Of a stretch of DNA of 64,000 bases, positions 61,601-63,483 are shown piece after piece. Positions within the stretch are counted from its first letter, which is position 1; each line of letters starts with the position of its first letter. A program made the translations under genes and the position numbers. The notes below the pieces were generated by a model, which did no database searches, had not been told where the DNA came from, and saw only the letters and a list, made by a program, of their open reading frames with translations. Source of the stretch: Anisus vortex (taxonomy: Eukaryota > Mollusca > Gastropoda > Planorbidae); contig OX421493.1 of the NCBI GenBank assembly GCA_949126835.1, positions 58,947,898 to 59,011,897 on the forward strand, read 5' to 3'.

Positions 61601-62231
61601 TATTGTTGGCAGAAACGTTAAACTATAATTTTGCAGCAAAGCTGAAATAAATTAGCATACATTTAGAATAACTTAGTACTTTGCATTATTAAAACCGCGA
61701 GATTAATATTATAGGAGAAAATAATATACACATTTTACCTAGATTCGCTATTTTTATTCTTAGCCAGCTAAATGCAATTCCTGTAGTCCAAGTAAGATTG
61801 ATAGACTTAAGTGATAAAAAGGTAGAACAAAACCAACTTGTGTTATTAGCCAGAAACATGGCATAATAAGGAGTGATACTTGCATTTATCGCTAAGTTTT
61901 CTGAAAGAAAATATATTATACTTAAATAAATCGCATGACTTGAATCAATGTGTAAGTTAAGTACAACCCAATTAAATATAAAAAAAGGTAATATTACTTA
62001 CTGTTCTATTCTAAATTATTCATTTGAATTCCTAATTCACGTAAACAGGTTTTCACTATCTATCATAATGAAATAAAAAAAAATTATCCTTACGATATTG
62101 GCACTTTAAACCAAACCATCCAGTTTCACAGTTTCTAGAATATCCAATACAGTTGCCTTCATTATCACATTGTTTACTTTCACAATGACATTTATATTGA
62201 CATCTTAAGCCAAAGAATCCAGTTCTACATT
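22321..62231 (-). CDS. Receptor-type tyrosine-protein phosphatase with EGF-like and fucolectin-like ectodomain (28 exons, 5' end missing)
   Basis: This is a single-pass membrane receptor with a cytoplasmic phosphotyrosine phosphatase. The 28 joined exons total 3665 bp, starting in phase 1, and give 1220 residues plus a TGA stop. Domain order: EGF-like (1-46), two galactose-binding modules (about 47-164 and 165-307), five EGF-like units (308-535), membrane helix (about 546-570), D1 phosphatase (about 650-925) and D2 (about 970-1205). D1 carries the KNRF loop, the WPD loop (D807), HCSAGVGRTG (C837, R843) and a Q-loop glutamine, so it should be catalytic. D2 lacks the WPD loop and the P-loop arginine. 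Every junction is GT..AG and phase-consistent, so the gene looks intact. The amino-terminal signal sequence lies beyond exon 1 as annotated. The ligand is unknown; the lectin-like modules suggest glycan binding, but only by analogy. Confidence 0.9.
23086..23330 (+). repeat. tRNA-derived SINE, family C
   Basis: Head GCTAGCTAAGTGGTTTACCT with CGAGTTCGATTCTCC, then a body ending GTGCTCTGAGCTTACACTAT, GTTGGCAGCGC and an ATT-rich tail. The tail part recurs on the minus strand at 57520-57600. It lies in the last RPTP intron. Confidence 0.65.
23679..23814 (-). CDS. RPTP exon 27: D2 degenerate P-loop
   Basis: 136 bp, phase 2 to phase 0. It completes LCRNGATYSG. The cysteine remains (C1142), but the position six residues later is tyrosine (Y1148) instead of the invariant arginine, so D2 is predicted to be inactive. 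Confidence 0.92.
24229..24359 (-). CDS. RPTP exon 26: D2 region corresponding to the WPD loop
   Basis: 131 bp, phase 0 to phase 2. It encodes SLIHIKSKLTDFDPDKLL and ends VLYLC at C1142. Where D1 has SWPD this exon reads KLTDFDPD, so no proper WPD loop is present. Confidence 0.9.
24618..24866 (+). repeat. tRNA-derived SINE, family A, 5'-truncated
   Basis: Retains GGGTTCAAATCC and the body and tail. The 4.3-kb LTR element inserted a few bases beyond its tail. Confidence 0.8.
24873..25239 (-). repeat. 3' LTR of the 4.3-kb element
   Basis: 367 bp direct repeat of 28803-29166 with a longer (CA)n run at 25126-25153. The open frames in it are LTR shadows, not genes. Confidence 0.92.
25240..26042. 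other. Non-coding 3' part of the 4.3-kb element
   Basis: About 800 bp between the ORF stop and the 3' LTR. It is very AT-rich with two poly-A runs (near 25793-25816 and 25943-25960). No integrase motif was seen in any frame. Confidence 0.6.
26043..27464 (-). CDS. Gag-RT-RNase H fusion ORF of the 4.3-kb element
   Basis: The frame is open from 27545, but the likely start is the ATG at 27464 (MSNEDKLGLAYY). About 75 charged, coiled-coil-like residues resemble a gag N-terminus. Reverse transcriptase follows with SAPVVLVRKRDGGTRFCVDF, LDLTKGYWQIGL, LPFGLSTAPATF and the catalytic FFDDICVYS. RNase H has RCDASSRGVGG, FSTIERECLSIIW and LQTDQRALQYL, ending ADYLSRN. The zinc knuckle, protease and first part of RT are missing, with the frame kept across the junction. 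No integrase follows. Confidence 0.9.
   Translation of the reverse strand: MSNEDKLGLAYYIDLREKCKLEGGDLIEWAEKKLKDARELEREREERNTRREEREIKKLELLKESAKSEGEMIESKREDEGGKKWIIERSNSDFSAPVVLVRKRDGGTRFCVDFRKLNAVTVYDAEPIPDQEELFSKLNKANYMSKLDLTKGYWQIGLRQECKKLTAFTTPWGLYHFNYLPFGLSTAPATFARLMRYVLEGLDNVVSFFDDICVYSETFEQHVQTLDKVFCRLSEAGLTVKPEKLELGFEKISFLGHMVGKGIITPEKSKIEKILHISVPRTKKQVRALIGLISYYAKFIPNFSTIKAVLTDLLKKGKPNKINWTGECQRALELLQSHLNSEPFLILPDVNSRFVLRCDASSRGVGGVLLQYRDEALRPVKYVSRKLLPRETRFSTIERECLSIIWTIGKLALYLSNSNFILQTDQRALQYLNSCKYKNSRITRWAILLQEFKFKVEHIPGTQNLIADYLSRN
28070..28550. repeat. 65-bp minisatellite in the leader of the 4.3-kb element
   Basis: A 65-bp unit containing ATACGGCCCACGTACGGTGA recurs with starts near 28138, 28203, 28268, 28333 and 28428, with partial units on either side. 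It is GC-rich against an AT-rich background. It lies between the primer-binding site and the ORF. Confidence 0.88.
28784..28800 (-). other. Primer-binding site, tRNA-Lys type
   Basis: Just past the 5' LTR the minus strand reads TGGCGCCCAACGAGAGG, close to the lysine-tRNA primer site TGGCGCCCAAC of many retroelements. Confidence 0.7.
28803..29166 (-). repeat. 5' LTR of the 4.3-kb element
   Basis: 364 bp, near-identical to 24873-25239 and to 63484-63843. It contains a (CA)n run near 29056. Confidence 0.92.
29554..29712 (-). CDS. RPTP exon 25: D2
   Basis: 159 bp, phase 0-0, with acceptor GTACAG and donor GTAATT. It encodes TFGNYLPVYKNQML and, further on, LHIKEESLWQEQQL. The YWP tryptophan of D1 is not conserved. 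The 4.3-kb LTR element lies in the next intron. Confidence 0.88.
29908..30160 (+). repeat. tRNA-derived SINE, family A
   Basis: Head AATCAAGCGGCAGCGCATTT with GGGTTCAAATCC, then body and the tail GATCCGATGGGATACTTT. It lies in the intron between RPTP exons 24 and 25. Confidence 0.8.
30651..30788 (-). CDS. RPTP exon 24: D2
   Basis: 138 bp, phase 0-0. It encodes SLKERDHYILSQLPMPTT, then DFWRLV, matching the Y-I-x-x-Q-x-P and DFWRM motifs. Confidence 0.92.
30973..31046 (-). CDS. RPTP exon 23: D2
   Basis: 74 bp, phase 1 to phase 0. It encodes NATYRAHLSCY, then DDDYINAVLVP, the D2 equivalent of DYINASYI. Confidence 0.9.
32104..32335 (-). repeat. tRNA-derived SINE, family A, with inverted tail
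   Basis: Head and body read on the minus strand (32104-32296). The tail segment TTGGTCCAAAGGGTACTTTA at 32311-32330 reads on the plus strand, so part of the copy has been inverted or a second fragment joined. Confidence 0.7.
32386..32521 (-). CDS. RPTP exon 22: D1-D2 linker and D2 start
   Basis: 136 bp, phase 0 to phase 1. It contains ENVYQNVQH, with a Y-x-N motif, and ends KKNRFSEILP, the KNR loop of D2. Confidence 0.88.
32976..33116 (-). CDS. RPTP exon 21: end of D1
   Basis: 141 bp, phase 0-0, with acceptor ATGCAG and donor GTGAGG. It encodes EQYEFLHRAAL, the usual Q-x-x-Y-x-F-x-H helix closing a PTP domain, then the start of the D1-D2 linker. Confidence 0.92.
33590..33725 (-). CDS. RPTP exon 20: D1 P-loop
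   Basis: 136 bp, phase 2 to phase 0, with donor GTAAGT. It begins AGVGRTGTFIAL, completing HCSAGVGRTG with R843, and ends RQDRMWMVQTA, leading into the Q-loop. Confidence 0.95.
34061..34267. mobile_element. hAT-type MITE, 200-bp family, copy 5, in an RPTP intron
   Basis: Starts TAAGGATCGGCAACC and ends GTTTGCAGACCCATG. It is flanked by an exact 8-bp duplication CACTACAG (34053-34060 and 34268-34275), which confirms the family's hAT nature. It lies between RPTP exons 19 and 20. Confidence 0.82.
34883..35028 (-). CDS. RPTP exon 19: D1 WPD loop and active-site cysteine
   Basis: 146 bp, phase 0 to phase 2. It contains LTHFHFTSWPDKGLP, with general acid D807, and ends PVVVHC at the nucleophile C837. 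The active-site serine codon is split by the intron (AG|T). Confidence 0.94.
35240..35450 (-). repeat. Degenerate family A SINE
   Basis: The plus strand shows TCTGTGGCCACAGCAGACAA, GTCAGCACAATG and AGCTGGGTAGACTC-like segments, the reverse complement of the family A body, heavily mutated. Confidence 0.55.
35544..35747. repeat. 34-bp minisatellite, 6 copies, in an RPTP intron
   Basis: Nearly perfect units starting GGTAGAGCTGCACTATACAT; only the last unit has changes. It lies between exons 18 and 19. Confidence 0.94.
36265..36384 (-). CDS. RPTP exon 18: D1
   Basis: 120 bp, phase 0-0. It encodes VKCEKYWPEDKKKIFGDI, then DYTIRKIEM, matching the KC-x-x-YWP and Y-x-x-R motifs. Confidence 0.92.
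36560..36722 (+). repeat. LINE 3' end family D, copy in an RPTP intron
   Basis: Reads AACAAACCAGGAAAACCAGT, AGACTCGGACCAGGGATGAG, GTAATAATCTTCTTTATAGA and the ATAAGATAAG end. Confidence 0.68.
36795..37060 (+). mobile_element. L2-type LINE 3' end
   Basis: The frame reads DDERAFSYVGPSAWNALPLQL, then SFDTFRSRLKMNLFT, followed by a 3' UTR with GATATGCGCTATAGAAGC and an (ATT)n tail. It matches the 3' end at 20225 on the other strand. It lies in the intron between RPTP exons 17 and 18. Confidence 0.78.
37117..37214 (-). CDS. RPTP exon 17: D1
   Basis: 98 bp, phase 1 to phase 0. It encodes GPNEFTVNDFIRMLWEQK, then VAMLTNLIEEAK, matching the DFWRMIWE and IVMLT motifs of PTP domains. Confidence 0.92.
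37643..37679 (-). CDS. RPTP exon 16: D1 micro-exon
   Basis: Only 37 bp, phase 0 to phase 1. It encodes DFKGVVKFIASQ, the equivalent of the usual F-I-A-x-Q-G-P segment; the GP is supplied by the next exon. Too short for ORF scans, it was found by phase continuity. Confidence 0.88.
37821..37897 (-). CDS. RPTP exon 15: D1
   Basis: 77 bp, phase 1 to phase 0, with acceptor CTTTAG and donor GTAAAC. It encodes YDHSRVHLE, then DGDFINASYIK, the highly conserved D(Y/F)INASYI motif of PTP domains. Confidence 0.92.
37912..38373. repeat. 66-bp minisatellite, 7 copies, in an RPTP intron
   Basis: Units begin GGCAATTATAATTATTGTAT and contain TTAGGCCTACTTAA, with few differences between units. It occupies most of the 538-bp intron between exons 14 and 15, starting 14 bp upstream of exon 15's splice acceptor. 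Confidence 0.93.
38436..38523 (-). CDS. RPTP exon 14: start of D1
   Basis: 88 bp, phase 0 to phase 1. It encodes LLPEVENVTTEAG, then ENRPKNRFKNILP, the KNR(Y/F) substrate-recognition loop with F in place of the usual Y. The following intron contains the 66-bp tandem repeat. Confidence 0.9.
38940..39097 (-). CDS. RPTP exon 13: juxtamembrane wedge region
   Basis: 158 bp, phase 1 to phase 0, with donor GTTAGT. It ends CKLYSLVKTKDVEYFKQQFQ, which matches the helical segment that precedes D1 in receptor PTPs. Confidence 0.82.
39230..39309 (-). CDS. RPTP exon 12: juxtamembrane
   Basis: 80 bp, phase 2 to phase 1, with acceptor CATCAG and donor GTGAAT. It encodes RGIIVKEITSTGENPNAS and a short tail, with no known domain. 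Phase consistency on both sides supports it. Confidence 0.8.
39533..39638 (-). CDS. RPTP exon 11: transmembrane segment
   Basis: 106 bp, entering in phase 1 and leaving in phase 2. After ADETGSSIEE comes a run of about 24 hydrophobic residues (GVIAGTVIGVVLLIVIVVSV), the membrane helix. An arginine completed at the junction begins the cytoplasmic side. Confidence 0.88.
39789..40286 (-). repeat. 3' LTR of the Gmr1-like element
   Basis: 498 bp, direct repeat of 47365-47861, preceded by CTACT at 39784-39788. In the element's orientation it is the downstream LTR. Confidence 0.92.
40287..40300 (-). other. Polypurine tract of the Gmr1-like element
   Basis: The minus strand reads GGGCAAGGGGGGTG immediately before the 3' LTR, as expected for the plus-strand primer of an LTR retroelement. 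Confidence 0.65.
40506..41108 (-). CDS. RT connection and RNase H ORF of the Gmr1-like element
   Basis: 200 codons. LGLFGYYRDFIKKYS is the RT connection. RNase H follows with ATDASRQG, an acidic YSVIELEGLAIVWAV and FTDHKIL. No integrase follows; only about 205 bp separate the stop from the LTR, confirming that RNase H is the last domain. Confidence 0.9.
   Translation of the reverse strand: MLGLFGYYRDFIKKYSQVVKPLVNLTRKGQSNTKINWTSECEKAMQNLKILFSKEPILTTISAKDTIILATDASRQGLVACLMKHCLEEKSNMTNKKEKKIMGIYKPALYISRSLTKAEEKYSVIELEGLAIVWAVTKLRRYLLGLKFTIFTDHKILINFNVSNVNNNRINKFAMKLNDYQFNIQSIKVQTITYLTYCQD
41207..42025 (-). CDS. Reverse transcriptase ORF of the Gmr1-like element
   Basis: 272 codons. Motifs in order: SSPMVIVTKKKDNSIRLCFD, LDLTRGFWQIP, MPFGLINSTATF and the catalytic box HYVDDICIF. 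It stays in the integrase frame and closes with a stop near 41207. The downstream connection and RNase H are in another frame, so an indel separates them. Confidence 0.92.
   Translation of the reverse strand: MIKLNDDTNVSQVQNCNVLQNSNTKSYKDISLAHLKELQIKEVKEILKTFDKVISDKPGHTETIEHCIELNDETHFRTKVYQVPQMQKANVEKELDTLLKEGLIRKSISQISSPMVIVTKKKDNSIRLCFDYRKLNAVTKIDQEGLANIEDIFNEIGKGKIFSTLDLTRGFWQIPMQEQSKQYTAFTTDQGLYEWNVMPFGLINSTATFTKMMPKIIPRHPNIVHYVDDICIFTETWEQHLKVLEEMLAILAEHNLTISPQKMKLAQNEIAF
42065..42529 (-). CDS. Integrase C-terminal part of the Gmr1-like element
   Basis: 154 codons in the same frame as the preceding integrase ORF. LLFAYRNAIHQTTNYSPFEL is the conserved post-catalytic helix region. Further on come KPNDLVLVF and WHGPYTVKK, a GPY/F-type module. 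It ends in TAA, and the same frame then continues into RT. Confidence 0.88.
   Translation of the reverse strand: MLLFAYRNAIHQTTNYSPFELMFGRQANSPLDNFKNTILDNDDIEYNTEEYIEDLKSQLGYVNKIANENLKMSGQKQREIKNKHRYLRTLKPNDLVLVFSPTPTNSNKEWHGPYTVKKRINTVSYEISVKDSIRKFHINDLRKYSVTAENINKI
42569..43960 (-). CDS. Protease end and integrase ORF of the Gmr1-like element
   Basis: 463 codons. It starts with the protease tail (TAPLIIGNA). Integrase follows: an HHCC zinc-binding region (GHLGTDKT, then CCNRCLRK) and a DDE core with the first Asp in AIDIIGPM, the second in LSDNGTQFV and the Glu in GCVERFNQ. The frame is closed by a TGA, after which integrase coding continues in the same frame, so the stop looks like a point mutation. 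The position upstream of RT is the key oddity. Confidence 0.9.
   Translation of the reverse strand: MDRRESKTVVMPKCTAPLIIGNATNVKPDNSVQIFEEWIRNRLDIKEIQNPMTLNEFNNDPISTLSQNLCILKSNNVQSHEWINMLEPVKLKSKENNFHNWNGTQQIGQYIDEFENVCNELNVPGELKSIILTQHIRNHDKALKIANDHLDNYENQKDVLNKHLTVAISKKETYKPEISNHEKNQVEKQTFAEINNVKHNEKTVIEMGKITHQLLQAEQKKDDYINKLLENKTNTKEGEFKQNKGIEIKNGIVIRFNIDAQMHNREEQIIVPKTLVNTIIVAGHSKPLSGHLGTDKTYHTVKRNFWWKGMKRDIQHHIKECCNRCLRKNKNTSTHIAPIQEFNVIGIPFHKVAIDIIGPMTMTKTNKNRFALVIIDLATKWVKVIPLKDITYQRICTALLSVFTKYGFPMDILSDNGTQFVSNLTKAFHKLLEITQIFSTRYHPQSNGCVERFNQTIKLMIQK
43930..45582 (-). CDS. gag: Gag-protease ORF of the Gmr1-like element
   Basis: 550 codons. The N-terminal 120 or so residues are highly charged and likely coiled coil, with a short block (EFEKLKIA and variants) repeated. 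A central gag-like region follows, then an asparagine/arginine-rich stretch and one zinc knuckle, CYNCQGYGHISYDC (C-x2-C-x4-H-x4-C). The ORF ends in the start of an aspartic protease with RDTGCSCLI. The rest of the protease lies in the next ORF in the -1 frame, overlapping by 31 bp. That could be programmed frameshifting or decay; I saw no convincing slippery heptamer. Confidence 0.88.
   Translation of the reverse strand: MASFETNAQMYARAKELAMEYEIEKKDMMKFIEEKVQAWTLAQKQEQKEIENKERDKRAEDREFEKLKIAQQTEIEKLKIAEDREFEKLKLAQQTEIEKLKITQPTELEHKRYETELELGKIKVTESYTHKVNDKFNVQPFDGNENNLDSFLSFFEENCIANNLPKDKWAAKLLGAVKEKGLKAVGEGIGRTYDQIKAAMFNFYNFTPDHYRKQFHKVRLEASDNTDRFINDISQYLEKWLTLSKVDINNPRHILDMIIINKILTMATPELFTYLKERNIRNVEELKTALNNYKDSHPGVALSKNEDTNNLNAFEKKLNVFNAYQNQDNRPRNQNRSNARNTNYPFRRHSFSPTRNTNSNNQNNGRFFNRGNNNNRGYFKQTRGNNNRGYYSGNNSRGSYNQSRGNSNRVNDNPTSIRCYNCQGYGHISYDCSSPFQGQQTEPKQLFDSNFSQSNSFSTVAPKSNTGKYFTNIHETGGQLYLFPYVNHIQTMTLRDTGCSCLIVQANLVESHQYIDDIEVITLGDGSSITCKYANILIDTPWIAGKVKLS
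45583..47345 (-). other. Long untranslated leader of the Gmr1-like element
   Basis: About 1.76 kb between the primer-binding site and gag without a convincing ORF. It holds a near-perfect tandem duplication of about 48 bp at 46563-46652 and two GCCGCCATTTTGAAT boxes near 46990 and 47050. Sequence is otherwise AT-rich. Confidence 0.5.
47346..47362 (-). other. Primer-binding site of the Gmr1-like element
   Basis: Two bases past the 5' LTR the minus strand reads TGGTGGCGGAAACTACC. The initial TGG is as expected for pairing with a tRNA CCA end. I could not assign the tRNA. Confidence 0.55.
47365..47861 (-). repeat. 5' LTR of the Gmr1-like element
   Basis: 497 bp with a TG..CA boundary, matching 39789-40286 almost base for base. 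The duplication CTACT follows at 47862-47866. On the minus strand it begins TGTCAGTGATTGG. Confidence 0.92.
47959..48102 (-). CDS. RPTP exon 10: EGF-like unit next to the membrane
   Basis: 144 bp, phase 1-1, with acceptor TCTTAG and donor GTAAGA. It encodes ACPFGTYGHGCENNC, then KGECQLGCISGYNGIHC. The next intron is filled by the 8-kb LTR retrotransposon, whose edge lies 97 bp downstream. Confidence 0.88.
49185..49364. mobile_element. GC-rich hAT-type MITE, 180 bp, in an RPTP intron
   Basis: Ends CAGTAGCGTAGTTAG and CTAGCAACGTCACTG are imperfect inverted repeats. Both sides carry GACTCTAC (49177-49184 and 49365-49372), an exact 8-bp duplication. The inside is rich in G/C runs. Confidence 0.82.
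49856..49987 (-). CDS. RPTP exon 9: EGF-like unit
   Basis: 132 bp, phase 1-1, with acceptor GCATAG and donor GTATAT. It encodes CEPTRFGFQCSQIC, then NGTCIRCPIGNTGGEC. At 44 codons it is the shortest unit of the array. Confidence 0.87.
50121..50255 (-). CDS. RPTP exon 8: EGF-like unit
   Basis: 135 bp, phase 1-1, with acceptor ATAAAG and donor GTACGT. It encodes CPKNKFGLNCLETC, then SGKCNSCIEGFKGDYC. Confidence 0.87.
50721..50858 (-). CDS. RPTP exon 7: EGF-like unit
   Basis: 138 bp, phase 1-1, with acceptor TTTCAG and donor GTAAGA. It encodes ECTSGQWGLNCSRQC, then GTCKQGCYGY, with the same cysteine spacing as the neighbouring units. Confidence 0.88.
51004..51145 (+). repeat. tRNA-derived SINE, family B, second copy
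   Basis: Head GGTCGGCTGGTCCAGTGATT, then CCGGACTGTCAACTGACACG and GCAGGTTCTATCGC, followed by GTAATAATCTTCTATCTAGA. It lies between RPTP exons 6 and 7. Confidence 0.65.
51260..51394 (-). CDS. RPTP exon 6: EGF-like unit
   Basis: 135 bp, phase 1-1, with donor GTAATC. It encodes ECVPGYWGLDCRETC followed by three more cysteine clusters, a MEGF/laminin-type EGF unit. It is the first of five consecutive one-exon units. Confidence 0.87.
51690..52165 (+). mobile_element. LINE RNase H and 3' end fragment
   Basis: The frame reads HIIFRLRTGHNRLKQHMFRK, then a zinc-knuckle-like CPCGTAPENAEH followed by TCPLY, typical of I/R1/jockey-type LINE ends. One TAG interrupts it. A GAAGAAGAAGA tail ends the copy. 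Confidence 0.75.
52190..53700. other. RPTP intron sequence with an unclassified repeat
   Basis: No exon found. Near 52850-52920 the phrase GGTTACGAA recurs three times (TTAGGTTACGAATG, CAGGTTACGAAAA, TTAGGTTACGAATA). The segment may be a small DNA transposon, but its ends are not clear. Confidence 0.35.
53757..53978 (-). CDS. RPTP exon 5: second galactose-binding module, C-terminal half
   Basis: 222 bp, phase 1-1, with acceptor GTTCAG and donor GTAGGA. It encodes 74 residues with DRLRHFSL near the start and PYVTLNEFVAYG at the end, the usual closing strand of fucolectin-like modules. Confidence 0.82.
54386..54592 (-). CDS. RPTP exon 4: second galactose-binding module, N-terminal half
   Basis: 207 bp, phase 1-1, with acceptor TTTCAG and donor GTATGT. 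It starts GRNMALLQSD, then AVDGF, and ends WRIQFDRPYCINRFILYNR. This follows the fucolectin/F5-8C pattern of A-x-x-x-x-S, AVDG and W-x-V-D-L. Confidence 0.82.
55030..55375 (-). repeat. LINE 3' end family D, copy in an RPTP intron
   Basis: The minus strand encodes a degenerate SFFPSGIWAWNGMPEQTRKT-type C-terminal box, then the shared UTR with the AGGACGCAATAATC motif. Confidence 0.68.
55568..55623. repeat. (TA)n microsatellite
   Basis: About 27 TA dinucleotides. Shorter TA runs occur at 12017-12040, 13868-13902, 51161-51182, 62286-62309 and 62444-62461. Confidence 0.95.
56157..56377. repeat. 44-bp minisatellite, 5 copies, in an RPTP intron
   Basis: Units at 56157, 56202, 56246, 56290 and 56334 share TTTTTCCCTAAATAAACAAA and AGTGAAGTGTGCAAAA. 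Confidence 0.92.
56380..56765 (+). mobile_element. LINE 3' end with TCTTA tail
   Basis: The reading frame ends RTERFKNSFVPLSVRLFQKN, a CR1/jockey-like C-terminal box. A short 3' UTR and TCTTATCTTATCTTAT tail follow at about 56746-56761. Strongly 5'-truncated. Confidence 0.65.
56890..57210 (-). mobile_element. LINE reverse transcriptase, C-terminal fragment
   Basis: An 84-codon frame contains ITQTNNAKYLGAIINDKLSW, the thumb-region motif of non-LTR RTs, then FFIKRNFYKC. It may be the end of the same LINE as 58730-58978, with other repeats inserted between. Confidence 0.7.
57520..57600 (-). repeat. Family C repeat, 3' tail fragment
   Basis: The minus strand reads GAGCTTACAGTATGTTTGTT, GGCAGCGCTATACAATTT, matching the 3' part of 23086-23330. 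Confidence 0.6.
57841..58100 (+). repeat. tRNA-derived SINE, family A, full copy
   Basis: The tRNA-like head GGTGGTCGAGCGGCAGCGCG (A box) and GGTTCTGGGTTCGAATCC (B box) are followed by a body with GATGGGTACCTGA and GGGGTAAAG, and the tail GTCCGACGGGTACTTTACT. It is the reference for the other family A copies. Confidence 0.85.
58430..58597 (+). repeat. LINE 3' end family D, truncated copy
   Basis: Includes CATCCCGAGTGGCATACGGG and AACAAACCAGGAAAACCCGT, then breaks off at CAGGACTAGCCTAA, where a repeat shared with 8385-8515 begins. Confidence 0.6.
58598..58712. repeat. Segment shared with 8385-8515
   Basis: Both places contain AAATAAATCATCTAGA(A/T)ATGACT, a G-rich run, CAGAAAAGATCTCGTAC and TTTCTCTCGAGGG(C/T)CCTG. 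At 8385 it forms the 3' part of the L2-type LINE, so this is probably the same LINE end. Confidence 0.6.
58730..58978 (-). mobile_element. LINE reverse transcriptase, second fragment
   Basis: Minus-strand frame reads YSSIVNHLDKHNALC, then RYGFKKNRSCETQLI, and LLYFFKAL where active LINEs have (L/V)DFSKAF. It continues the fragment above the hAT insertion. The tyrosine in place of the catalytic aspartate and in-frame stops show it is dead. Confidence 0.82.
58987..61184 (+). mobile_element. hAT transposon (ZMYM/TTF-type transposase relic) nested in a LINE
   Basis: 2198 bp with 12-bp terminal inverted repeats CAGGACCGGCTC / GAGCCGACCCTG and an exact 8-bp duplication TATATATT at 58979-58986 and 61185-61192. 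Decayed transposase frames run on the plus strand. It lies in the RPTP intron between exons 3 and 4. Confidence 0.93.
59390..60680 (+). pseudogene. hAT transposase pseudogene
   Basis: Broken frames read FFDVVQRTYVYFSALNRRWEI near 59530, a linker-helix region near 60215-60439, and LRILLTLPLSVASAERSFSK near 60470-60530. The last is the hallmark hAT C-terminal dimerisation motif. Frameshifts and stops separate these blocks, so it should not be functional. The combination resembles ZMYM-like hAT transposases. Confidence 0.85.
61193..61445 (-). mobile_element. LINE reverse transcriptase, first fragment
   Basis: Minus-strand frame reads VNKASGPDKIPARLLKELNN, a conserved non-LTR RT start, then FKVLKDWK and degenerate continuation. 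It is cut by the hAT element on its lower side. The open frame is joined by chance to RPTP exon 3. Confidence 0.82.
61450..61641 (-). CDS. RPTP exon 3: first galactose-binding module, C-terminal half
   Basis: 192 bp, phase 1-1, with acceptor TTTCAG and donor GTAAGA. It encodes 64 residues with a cysteine pair and a terminal SLCFLYING, comparable to the closing strand of exon 5. The open frame runs past the donor into LINE sequence, but the GTAAGA donor and the phase place the exon end here. Confidence 0.8.
61739..61900 (-). CDS. RPTP exon 2: first galactose-binding module, N-terminal half
   Basis: 162 bp, phase 1-1, with acceptor TTTCAG and donor GTAAAA. It encodes 54 residues beginning ENLAINAS, which resembles the start of a fucolectin/F5-8C module (N-x-A-x-N). 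Two NxT/NxS sequons suggest glycosylation. Fold identity is inferred from pattern and context. Confidence 0.75.
62094..62231 (-). CDS. RPTP exon 1 of those visible: EGF-like module
   Basis: 138 bp, phase 1-1, with acceptor CAACAG and donor GTAAGG. It encodes 46 residues with closely spaced cysteines in a laminin/MEGF-type pattern (TGFFGLRCQYKCHC, then TGWFGLKCQ). Upstream exons must exist, because the exon begins mid-codon and has no start codon or signal peptide. Confidence 0.85.
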
Positions 62232-62337
62232 CTGTTGAGTAGCAAACAAATAATCTCATGATTAGAATACAAAGGCCACAAGCAAATATATATATATATA
62301 TATATATATTTAGCTAGTATCGATATGTAGCCATTAT

Positions 62338-62448
62338 AACCAGTAACTTAACATCTTTTAAAATATTAATAACGATGTAAGACTAGACTCGGACCACGGA
62401 TGGGCATAGGACGCAATAATCTTCTTTATAGAAGGAGCGTCCGTATAT
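62338..62448 (+). repeat. LINE 3' end family D, fragment
   Basis: Reads ACTAGACTCGGACCACGGAT, GGACGCAATAATCTTCTTTA and AGAAGGAGCGTCCGTATA, then a TA microsatellite. Confidence 0.65.
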
Positions 62449-62999
62449 ATATATATATATATTTAATTTAGGCATATACGTAACTATCGGCCCAGATATG
62501 TGAATATGAACCCAAAAATAATTTCCAAATCTATATTCATGATATTAAGAACAAAAAGTATCCATGATTTTAAAATCTTGACATTGTGTTACTACTCACT
62601 GCCAGTTTGTAAGAGGATGCTGTGCACATTAAAGTAGTTTAAGATCCCTTATTTTCACATTAAGATTTGGGCCTTAGAACCTACTAGAATTTTTTTATAT
62701 AAAAGAATATGATATAGCATTGTACTGCTACCGGTATAGTGCATTTTATGTTGAGGATATGGGGTGGTGTACTTTGCGTGACACGATGCTTTAACACGTT
62801 CTGTTATGCTATAATTTACATTCTGTGAGCAGGTAAAGGTATGTAGACTTTCATTTAAAAGTCTTCTGTTGTAAATGGCAAAACGTGGTAACCACAAACA
62901 AACGTGGCAATCACGTTTTCTTCCCCATCGATACGACGTGGTGTGCCCGCTAGGCTACTCTGTATATGAATAATACAACCAAAAAACAACCTGTTGCAT

Positions 63000-63252
63000 A
63001 GCTTAGATAAATATAAAGACAAAAACACTTTCCTTATCCCTTATTCAAAAACAAATGCATATAAGTACTCTTTCTTCTCGAGTGGCATTCGCGCATGGAA
63101 TGGGTTGCCTTAACAAACCAGGAAAACCAGTAGCTTAACATCATTTAAAACATTAATAAAAATGCAATACTAGACTCGGACCACGGATGAGCGTTGGTGT
63201 AATAATCTTCTTTATAGAATGAGCGTCTGTAATGTATAAGATAAGATACGAT
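63000..63252 (+). repeat. LINE 3' end family D, longest plus-strand copy
   Basis: The frame reads YKYSFFSSGIRAWNGLP, then QTRKTSSLTSFKTLIKM, the C-terminal box of non-LTR RTs. The UTR and ATAAGATAAGATA end follow. Confidence 0.7.
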
Positions 63253-63483
63253 TATAATGGGTTTCTCCATGATTCTATGCAGTTACATTTATCTTATACA
63301 TTGAAATCTATTCTCACTATTTAATTGCGAAAGGTCTTATTAACACTTTGAAAGGATTCTTTTGTTTCCGCATACTCCAAGTCAGACTGTTATATTTGAT
63401 ATGGCTATCTGCTACTTGTACAAATTGTTCAAATAATGTATTTATATAAACTGGGCCTTAGCTTTCGTTGGGTTTTCATACGG

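Larger units (their letters stand above)
62250..63480. other. Upstream flank without a recognised RPTP exon
   Basis: Besides LINE family D fragments I found no signal-peptide exon or EGF-like exon here. The 80-codon frame at 62897-62655 on the minus strand matches nothing I recognise. Confidence 0.4.

Noticed and set aside
61283..61639. 118-codon frame read as a single protein
   Set aside because: It joins RPTP exon 3 to a LINE RT fragment across a GTAAGA splice donor; the two halves are unrelated.
62655..62897. Possible upstream RPTP exon
   Set aside because: No EGF-like cysteine pattern, no signal-peptide character and no phase-1 splice pair that would join exon 1.
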